38,810 nucleotides of DNA from HyVt-337 sp964428895. GTDB lineage: Bacteria > Planctomycetota > Phycisphaerae > SM23-33. Under the pieces are notes generated by a model that saw only the letters and a program-made list of their open reading frames with translations, ran no database searches and was not told the origin of the DNA. Location: NCBI GenBank assembly GCA_964428895.1, contig CAYRZU010000029.1:1-38810 (forward strand), in the 5' to 3' direction. Both the position numbers and the translations under genes were made by a program. This document shows positions 32,927 to 38,810 of this stretch, piece after piece. Positions within the stretch are counted from its first letter, which is position 1. Each line of letters begins with the position of its first letter.

Positions 32927-34753
32927 TCAGTTGTCACGCCCAAGCGCCTCGTTGATGACGGCACCTTCCATCGTTGCCGAGGCCGGGATGTCCATCAGGT
33001 GGGCGACCGTCGGAGCGACGTCGGTCAGCCATACAGGTCGCTTGACGCGATAGCCCGCACGCACACCCGGCCCCGCCATCACCAACGTGGCGTGAATGCC
33101 GCCCACACCGAACGTCTCGGTCGGCAGGACGTTGCCGTGCCCTTCACCGTAATCGCCGCCGGGCTCGACACAGACCATGATGTCGCCCACGCGGTCGCCC
33201 CACAGGCCTAGCATGGCGGCATCTTCCCGACGCATGACCAGTTTGAACGGACATCGGCCCAAGCGGGGATCCTTGTACTCCAGCAGAGCCTGGATGATGT
33301 CGCTACGGACCTGCTCGTAGTCTTCCGGCTCGATACAGCCTTCCGGCTGGCGCCCCTTGACGTTCATGTAGATGTACATGGTGTCGTGCCAGATCGCCTT
33401 TGTCCGCGTCCAGTCGATGGCGCCGCGGCCGCGGGAGGGCTTGGAACTGACGTGCTCTTCGCGCTCAGAACCTTCATAGACCAGGAAGTCATTCTCCTCG
33501 AGGATCTCCTTGACCATCTGCGGGCCGCCGCGAACGTCGTGGTAGCCGATGCAGCCGTGGTCGGCGACGACCACCACCAGATCGTCCTCGGTCGCAATCT
33601 CGTCGACGAATCGGCCGATCATCCGATCGCACGATTCGTAAACCCGAGCCACGTAGCCCAGATTCTCTTCGGACATCTCCGGCGTTGCCGCCGTCATCGG
33701 CTCGGCCTCGGGCATGATGGCATCCTGGATGTAGTCTGGCGCATGGGAGTGCAGGAAGAACAACTCGTGTTCGTAGTTTTCGCACAGGTACTTGGCCGAA
33801 TCGGCGAACCACTCGTGCTGGTAGTCGATCTCGTCCAGCATCGTGGCCATGTCGGCCCAAGCCCCATAAACCACCCCGCGCTGGTTGTAACCCACGCGCT
33901 GCAGGAACGGGCCCACATTCGTGACCAACTCGTTGGCCACGTTCTCCGGATGCGTCCAGCCCCCGACGGTGGGCATGATCTGCGTGGCGTACAATTCCAA
34001 CGCATTGGGCCCGACCTCCAGCAGCTTGAACCGCACCGTGCCCTCACGGCCGTTGAGTGACAGCGTCAGCCAGTCGGAGTATTCATCGGCCTTCAGTGTC
34101 GCCAATGGCTCGGCGGCGTCCTTGGCGCTGCAAATCAGCAGCGTGTCGATCTGTCCACCCTCGGCCACAGCCAGCAGATGGAGCGTGATCTTGTCGTCGT
34201 CGTTGCCGAGTTCGATCTCCGTCGCCAACACCCCTTCCGGTGCGCCGGTCCAGCCGTCGGCCGAAGACCACGCGACCGGCTGCGAGGTGGGTTGGTCGGA
34301 CATACTGAACCGCACCGGCCCGGCGATTTCGTGATCGCAGCAGATACAGAAGCAGCCGTCCACCTGCACGCCGTCGGTGACCACCACCGGATAGGTCGGC
34401 CCGCCCCACTTCAGCAGAATGCTCTTCTTGCCGACCTTCTCAGCCGTCTGCCAGAGGAACTCGGCCTGGACCTGCGTGGAATCAGCCCCGCTGGCCCAGT
34501 TGGTCAGCTCCTTGGTGCGGTCCTTCATGGAAAAGCCCGTAATCCCGTGCGTGCCGGGCCAAGCGCCCGTGCCGATGGTCGTCCAGTTGACGGGCGTGTG
34601 TGTCGGCAGCACCGGCAAGGCGTGCCCGAACGAGCCGCGCTCGATCAGCTTGGCGATATGGGGCATGCGGCCTTCGGCGATGAACCGTTCGACCAGTTGC
34701 GGGATCAGTGCGTCCAGACCGAGAATGAAAGCGCGCTTGGGTTTGCTAGACAC
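32927..34753 (-). CDS. Alkaline-phosphatase-superfamily phosphodiesterase/nucleotide pyrophosphatase-like protein
   Basis: 608 residues from GTG 34753. This start is preferred because AAGGA lies 8 bases upstream of it, whereas it directly abuts the in-frame ATG 34762. Metal and nucleophile positions of the type I phosphodiesterase family are in order: D14 (LGLDAL), candidate nucleophile T53 (LPTHTPVNWTT), HSHAPDYIQD in the middle, VVVVADHG, and GIHATLVMAGPGV. The predicted role is hydrolysis of a phosphodiester, pyrophosphate or related ester. No signal peptide is seen, suggesting a cytoplasmic enzyme. It is the last gene after argG-argH and a lipoprotein, starting 27 bases after the lipoprotein stop. 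The substrate is unknown. Confidence 0.87.
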   Translation of the reverse strand: MSSKPKRAFILGLDALIPQLVERFIAEGRMPHIAKLIERGSFGHALPVLPTHTPVNWTTIGTGAWPGTHGITGFSMKDRTKELTNWASGADSTQVQAEFLWQTAEKVGKKSILLKWGGPTYPVVVTDGVQVDGCFCICCDHEIAGPVRFSMSDQPTSQPVAWSSADGWTGAPEGVLATEIELGNDDDKITLHLLAVAEGGQIDTLLICSAKDAAEPLATLKADEYSDWLTLSLNGREGTVRFKLLEVGPNALELYATQIMPTVGGWTHPENVANELVTNVGPFLQRVGYNQRGVVYGAWADMATMLDEIDYQHEWFADSAKYLCENYEHELFFLHSHAPDYIQDAIMPEAEPMTAATPEMSEENLGYVARVYESCDRMIGRFVDEIATEDDLVVVVADHGCIGYHDVRGGPQMVKEILEENDFLVYEGSEREEHVSSKPSRGRGAIDWTRTKAIWHDTMYIYMNVKGRQPEGCIEPEDYEQVRSDIIQALLEYKDPRLGRCPFKLVMRREDAAMLGLWGDRVGDIMVCVEPGGDYGEGHGNVLPTETFGVGGIHATLVMAGPGVRAGYRVKRPVWLTDVAPTVAHLMDIPASATMEGAVINEALGRDN

Positions 34754-34780
34754 GAGGTGCATCCTTTCGGGGCAAATGCT

Positions 34781-35248
34781 CTATCGGTAATAGTCCACCC
34801 ACTGGAACCAAAGGGGATCCGTTGGGTCCGCCAACACCAGCGGCGGAACGATGGCCTCAATGTAGTCGTCGACCCGGCGAATCTCCACCCTGACCTTGCC
34901 GGCTGGATTCCACCGATCGAAGCGGCCGGACTCATCCCGCCGGTAGTACTCCACCTCCGGACCGGATCGCAAGAAGCTGGAGACCTCCACCCGTGAGTTC
35001 ATCAGCGTCAGGCCTTCCAAGTTACGGATGTGCATCCGCAGCACCAGTCGCTCCGGCCACGGGCCGACCGGTTTGACCGTGGCCTTACCGATGCCCATCT
35101 TGCTATGAATGTCCAGAACGACCTGGCCCGGCTCGTGGAGGATGGCGACCGTGTCCCCCTCTCGCGGCACGTCAATGTCCAGGGCTGGCTGACAGCCAAG
35201 GACCACGATCAGCACGAGAAAGCACGCGATGCTTCGAGTCGGCCTCAT
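34781..35248 (-). CDS. Small lipoprotein downstream of argH
   Basis: 155 residues from ATG 35248, chosen because AAGGAA lies 8 bases upstream inside the end of argH; a GTG at 35254 would overlap the argH TGA as GTGA. The signal peptide ends in lipobox V-V-L-G-C with Cys19. The mature part is a beta-rich domain with no family that I recognise (LVLRMHIRNLEG, FRSG-like FLRSGPEVEYYRR, VRVEIRRVDDYIEAIVPPL). It sits between argH and the phosphodiesterase gene in the same transcription unit; a link to arginine synthesis is not implied. Confidence 0.75.
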   Translation of the reverse strand: MRPTRSIACFLVLIVVLGCQPALDIDVPREGDTVAILHEPGQVVLDIHSKMGIGKATVKPVGPWPERLVLRMHIRNLEGLTLMNSRVEVSSFLRSGPEVEYYRRDESGRFDRWNPAGKVRVEIRRVDDYIEAIVPPLVLADPTDPLWFQWVDYYR

Positions 35249-35250
35249 GC

Positions 35251-36423
35251 TCACAGTTCCTTCGCCACTTGCCGATACGCATCACGAAAGGCCATGCCCT
35301 GCCGAACAAGATCGTAGACCTTCTCGGTGGCCAGCAGTTCATCGGTCATGGCGGCTTTGCAGCGATCGGTGTCGATGACGAGTCTCGCGAACACCAACGT
35401 CATCATGGTCACGCACTGCAGCGTAATCGTCAGCGTCCGCATCACCGGGCCCTTGGTCAGTTGCAGGTCGCGGTGGTAGCCGCTGATGAGGCCGTCGCAG
35501 ATCGTCTTGACGGTCACCGACGCGCCGACCGCCACGCCGCGATAGGCGCGGATTACTTCAAGCACGTCGGGGTTTTGCTTGTGGGGCATGATCGAACTGC
35601 CCGTGGTGAGTTCCGTCGGTAGCGAGAAGAAACCGAATGTCGGCATCGACAGCAGGATCAGATCGTCGGCCATGCGCGCCAGGTCCATCATCACTTGACC
35701 GGCCCCATCAATCAGCATGGCCTCGAACTTGCCCCGCGAGTTCTGACAGTACATGGTGGGCTGAACCGAGCCGAAGCCCAGTTCCTTGGCCGTCGCGTCG
35801 CGGTCGATCTGAAGCGGCACGCCAAACCCCGCCCCGCTGCCCAGTGGCGACTGGTCGATAATGTCCGCCACAGTCGCCAGCAGCCTCTTGTCGTCAGCCA
35901 GCGCCGCCGCGTAAGCGCCGAACCACATGTCGATACTTGCCGGCATGGCCTTGCGCGTGTGCGTCAGACCCGGCAAGGCGACGCCGTTGTGTTTCGCCCG
36001 CTGACCGTCGATCGCAACGATCAGTCCATCAATCGCTCCCGCGATCTCCGCGGCCGCATCTTTCTCATACAACCGCATCGCCGTTAGCACCTGATCGTTT
36101 CGGCTGCGAGCGGTGTGGATCTTCTTGCCGGCCTCGCCGCAGCGGTCGGTCAGGAAACTCTCGATCGCGGTGTGGCAATCTTCATCGGCGGCGGCGATCT
36201 CGAACTCCCCAGCCGCGTGCAAACGAACGATCTCATCCAGACCGGCCAACAAGTCAGCCAGCTCCGCCTCGCTGAGCACACCGATCTCCGCCAGCATCCG
36301 CGCGTGCGCCTTCGAGGCCGCGCAGTCGTAGGGCACGAGCTGGCCGTCCAGGGCCGGATCCTCACCAACAGTGAAAGCCTCAACCTGCTTATCCAACGGT
36401 TCGCCCTTGTCCCACAGTTTCAT
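35251..36423 (-). CDS. argH: Argininosuccinate lyase, C-terminally short
   Basis: Splits argininosuccinate into arginine and fumarate, the last step of arginine synthesis. 390 residues. The fumarase-superfamily signature GSSIMPHKQNPD (275-286) carries the catalytic Ser. The conserved segments HTARSRNDQVLTAMRLY and GLTHTRKAMPASID are also present. The N-terminus KLWDKGEPLDKQVEAF is of the PVC/Bacteroidetes-like type. The usual enzymes have about 440-470 residues; here the protein ends at AYRQVAKEL, about 50 residues short, so the C-terminal helical part is missing. ATGA overlaps the argG stop by 4 bases, implying translational coupling. Whether this short form is active cannot be told from sequence. 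Confidence 0.93.
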   Translation of the reverse strand: MKLWDKGEPLDKQVEAFTVGEDPALDGQLVPYDCAASKAHARMLAEIGVLSEAELADLLAGLDEIVRLHAAGEFEIAAADEDCHTAIESFLTDRCGEAGKKIHTARSRNDQVLTAMRLYEKDAAAEIAGAIDGLIVAIDGQRAKHNGVALPGLTHTRKAMPASIDMWFGAYAAALADDKRLLATVADIIDQSPLGSGAGFGVPLQIDRDATAKELGFGSVQPTMYCQNSRGKFEAMLIDGAGQVMMDLARMADDLILLSMPTFGFFSLPTELTTGSSIMPHKQNPDVLEVIRAYRGVAVGASVTVKTICDGLISGYHRDLQLTKGPVMRTLTITLQCVTMMTLVFARLVIDTDRCKAAMTDELLATEKVYDLVRQGMAFRDAYRQVAKEL

Positions 36424-37658
36424 GATCGCTTCCCCTGCCGCTGCTGAATGATCGCGTTGTGGGCCATCAGACGAATGGCGTTGATCTTGATGAAGCCGGC
36501 CGAGTCCTTCTGATCGAATCCGCCTTCGATATCCATACTCGATAGATCCTGATCGTACAGGCTGGAAGGCGAGCTCCGGGCGATGGGCATGGCTGATCCC
36601 TTGTAGAGCTCGACCGTGACCGTCCCGTCGATGTATTCCTGGCTCTTGGCCAGCGCCGCCGACAGGAAATCCATCTCCGGGCTGAACCAGAACCCGTAGT
36701 AGATCAGCTCGGCGAACTTCGCCGACAGCGAATCCCGAAGCCGCATCACCTCGCGGTCCATGGCGATGCCTTCGATGTCACGATGGGCCGCGTGCAGAAT
36801 CGTTCCGCCGGGGGTCTCGTAGACCCCGCGGCTCTTAATGCCCACGAAACGGTTTTCGACCATGTCGATCCGCCCAACACCGTGCGCCCCGCCCAGTTCG
36901 TTCAAGTACACGAACAGCTCCAACGGATTGGTCTTCACCGTTCCGTCGGACAGGTTCTCGACCTTCACCGCCGCCCCGTCCTTGAATGTCACGTCAATTC
37001 GCAGCGGCGTGTCCGGCGCATCCTGCGGGTCAACGGTCTTGGAGAACATATCCCGGTCGGCCGGGCGGGCCGGGTCTTCCAGCACGCCGGACTCGTGAGA
37101 AATGTGAAAGAGATTGTCATCCTCGCTGAAGGGCTTGGCGGCGGTCGCTTTGACTTCGATGCCCTGGGCCTCGGCGTAGGCCAGCAGGTCGGGCCGGCCC
37201 TTGAACTGCTCCAGGAATTCCGCCGTCTTCCACGGCGCAATAATCGTGATGCCCGGATTCAGCGCGTAGTAGGTCAACTCGAATCGGACTTGGTCGTTGC
37301 CCTTGCCCGTGGCTCCGTGGGCCACGTGCGTAGCCCCGACCTCGGTGGCGATCTCGATCTGCCGCTTGGCGATGACCGGCCGAGCCAGGGCCGTTCCCAG
37401 CAGGTAGCGGCCTTCGTAGATCGCGTTGGCCTGGACGGCCGGGGTGATGTAGTCGGTCACGAACTCGCGCTTCAGGTCCTCGATCTTTACCTCGGTGGCG
37501 CCGATATCCAATGCCCGCTTCTCGGCTGCGGCGAAATCCTCTTCCTGTCCCACGTCGGCAATATAGGCCACGACGTCGTAGCCGCGTTCCATCAGCCACC
37601 GCAGAATCACGGAGGTGTCCAACCCGCCCGAGTAAGCCAATACGATTCTTTGTGCCAT
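36420..37658 (-). CDS. argG: Argininosuccinate synthase
   Basis: Joins citrulline and aspartate with ATP to form argininosuccinate. 412 residues, normal length. The ATP PP-loop AYSGGLDTS lies at 8-16. Further conserved segments are GATGKGNDQVRFELTYYALNP, read here as two overlapping motifs (GATGKGNDQVRF near 117 and LTYYALNP), ETPGGTILHAAHRD near 285, and MDREVMRLRDSL. It is the first gene of argG-argH-lipoprotein-phosphodiesterase. AAGGGG precedes ATG 37658. It is divergent from the dehydrogenase gene at 37834, sharing about 175 bases of control region. Confidence 0.97.
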   Translation of the reverse strand: MAQRIVLAYSGGLDTSVILRWLMERGYDVVAYIADVGQEEDFAAAEKRALDIGATEVKIEDLKREFVTDYITPAVQANAIYEGRYLLGTALARPVIAKRQIEIATEVGATHVAHGATGKGNDQVRFELTYYALNPGITIIAPWKTAEFLEQFKGRPDLLAYAEAQGIEVKATAAKPFSEDDNLFHISHESGVLEDPARPADRDMFSKTVDPQDAPDTPLRIDVTFKDGAAVKVENLSDGTVKTNPLELFVYLNELGGAHGVGRIDMVENRFVGIKSRGVYETPGGTILHAAHRDIEGIAMDREVMRLRDSLSAKFAELIYYGFWFSPEMDFLSAALAKSQEYIDGTVTVELYKGSAMPIARSSPSSLYDQDLSSMDIEGGFDQKDSAGFIKINAIRLMAHNAIIQQRQGKRS

Positions 37659-37773
37659 CTCAAAGCCCCTTGAAGCGTCCGGCCGCCAACCGGCCGTCCC
37701 GCCGAGTATACGCCCTGGGCCCTGCCCCCGCCATCGGCTGGACTACAGCCCGGTTACTCGTCCGGCCGGAGAG

Positions 37774-37803
37774 TTGATCGGTCACGCCCGGCGGCAGTAC
37801 AAT
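37774..37803 (+). promoter_or_regulatory. Promoter of the MDR dehydrogenase gene
   Basis: TTGATC (37774-37779) and TACAAT (37798-37803) are separated by 18 bases, a good sigma-70-type match. The leader to ATG 37834 would be about 24 bases and contains AAAGGAG at a normal distance. It lies in the divergent region with argG. Confidence 0.6.
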
Positions 37804-37833
37804 CGCCCTCTCGCTTACCACAAAGGAGACCCC

Positions 37834-38805
37834 ATGCGAGCCCTAGTAATGCAGCTCATGGACGACGGCCGACGCGAGAAGATTCTCGTCGACGACTGGG
37901 CCGATCTGCCCACCACGCTCGAAGGCAAACAGTTCCGCATTCAGACGCTCTTTTCTGGAGTCACCAATGGGACGGAACGAAACAACCTGCTGGTCGGCAA
38001 CTATTCCATGCCCGACTCGGCCCTGCCCTACAGCTACGGCTACCAGAACGTCGGCCGCGTCACCGAGCTCGGCCCGGACTGTGAGACCATCAAGGTCGGC
38101 GACCTCGTCTACACCAGCCAGGACCACCACGAGTTCCTGATCGACTCCGAAGACAGCCTGCTGATCGTCCTGCCGGACAATGTCGACCCGAAGCACGCGG
38201 CCTTGTTCGGCGTGGCCTCCGTGGCGATGCACGACGTCCGCCGGGCCGAGACCAAGCTCGCCGACCGCGTGCTGGTCGTCGGGGCCGGGCCGATCGGCCA
38301 GTTCACCGCCCAAAGCGCCCGCGCCACCGGCGCCCACGTGACGGTGGTCGACCTCGACCAGCGCCGCTTGGACCTGGCTGCCCAGTGCGGCACCCACCTG
38401 ACCATTCAGGTCACCGGCGATGAGAGCTGGTCCGGCCCAATCCGCGAAGCCGGCCCGTTCGATATCGTCTTCGAAGACTCCGGCGCGGATGTGCTGGGAA
38501 AGATCATCGGCGTCGGCTGGGGCGACGGCGTCATCAAGCACCGCGGCAAGGTGGTCGTCATCGCCGGGCGCGACGACGTGGTTTACACCTTCAACTCCGG
38601 CCAAGGCGCCGAGGTCTGTATCCTCCAGGCCAGCCACTTCGACAACTCCGATCTGGCTGAAGTGACCCGCCTGGTCGGTGACGGCGTGATGACGGTCGAA
38701 CCGCTGATCCAGGACCTGGTCACCCCCGACGACTCCAAGCGAATCTACGACGCCCTCCGGGACGAGCCCAACACGCTGATGGGCACCGTCTTCGACTGGC
38801 AATAA
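37834..38805 (+). CDS. Zinc-type (MDR) dehydrogenase
   Basis: 323 residues of the medium-chain dehydrogenase/reductase superfamily. The GroES-like N-terminal part holds SGVTNGTERNNLLVG and YSYGYQNVGRVTELG, where classical alcohol dehydrogenases have the GHE motif with zinc ligands. Here it is GYQ, so the catalytic zinc site is not of the classical form. The Rossmann fold has G-A-G-P-I-G near 150-155 and VVDLD at the end of the second strand, favouring NAD. BchC-type and related sugar/polyol dehydrogenases share the GTE pattern. AAAGGAG supports ATG 37834. The substrate is unknown. Confidence 0.88.
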   Translation: MRALVMQLMDDGRREKILVDDWADLPTTLEGKQFRIQTLFSGVTNGTERNNLLVGNYSMPDSALPYSYGYQNVGRVTELGPDCETIKVGDLVYTSQDHHEFLIDSEDSLLIVLPDNVDPKHAALFGVASVAMHDVRRAETKLADRVLVVGAGPIGQFTAQSARATGAHVTVVDLDQRRLDLAAQCGTHLTIQVTGDESWSGPIREAGPFDIVFEDSGADVLGKIIGVGWGDGVIKHRGKVVVIAGRDDVVYTFNSGQGAEVCILQASHFDNSDLAEVTRLVGDGVMTVEPLIQDLVTPDDSKRIYDALRDEPNTLMGTVFDWQ

Positions 38806-38810
38806 GGAAC

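Noticed and set aside
36783..37673. A 296-codon frame opposite argG
   Set aside because: Antisense shadow of a highly conserved gene.
37843..38802. A 319-codon frame opposite the MDR dehydrogenase
   Set aside because: Antisense shadow; composition-driven.
1..38810. CRISPR arrays, insertion sequences, prophage genes
   Set aside because: No regularly spaced repeats, transposase, integrase or phage structural genes were seen.

Overview
The window is high-GC, densely coding bacterial DNA. It most likely comes from a planctomycete, probably a Phycisphaerae-type lineage. Clues are a PEP-CTERM secreted protein, a DUF1570-type HExxH lipid- or membrane-anchored peptidase, a secreted protein with the alanine-rich helical repeats and acidic linker common in that phylum, several UroD-like proteins, very large glycosidase-like proteins, and strong AAAGGAG ribosome binding sites. 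This assignment is inference from gene content; there is no rRNA in the window.

Layout. (1) 1-7199: two very large tandem paralogues with a small DinB-like gene between them. Both combine an alpha/alpha-toroid domain, a beta-propeller, a CBM9/DOMON-like sandwich, and a degenerate BtrH/C39-like domain. The first is cut by the window edge and appears frameshifted near base 50; the second is a lipoprotein. (2) 7247-9132: a GNAT acetyltransferase, then a secreted acidic protein whose signal peptide is separated from the rest by an in-frame TAG. (3) 9151-11932 (minus): a sugar-phosphate isomerase/epimerase-like TIM barrel, a membrane-anchored zinc peptidase and a small two-helix membrane protein. 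(4) 12032-17554: a tight histidine-degradation operon hutH-hutU-ftcD-hutI, taking histidine to glutamate with transfer of the formimino group to tetrahydrofolate. (5) 17551-19703 (minus): two UroD-superfamily genes convergent with hutI, sharing a CTAG for both stops. (6) 19796-20784 (minus): a PEP-CTERM gene with a structured leader resembling a c-di-GMP-I riboswitch, a strong terminator, and a tRNA-3'-end-like fragment.

(7) 20791-31496: a carbohydrate region. It holds a GH2 enzyme divergent from a LacI-type regulator across an AT-rich promoter island, a DUF1189-like membrane protein, a 661-residue glycosidase-like protein, and a divergent 1439-residue six-hairpin glycosidase-like protein. 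A LacI-type operator palindrome lies between the last two. (8) 31526-32926: a lipoprotein, a small YegP/DUF1508 gene and about 390 bp of mostly unassigned DNA. (9) 32927-37658 (minus): argG-argH, a small lipoprotein and an alkaline-phosphatase-superfamily phosphodiesterase in one transcription unit; ArgH lacks the usual C-terminal part. (10) 37834-38805: an MDR-type dehydrogenase with its own recognisable promoter.

The most interesting items are the tandem mosaic proteins of region 1, the riboswitch-like PEP-CTERM leader, the amber-interrupted secreted protein, and the LacI-operator-like palindrome linking the glycosidase genes.
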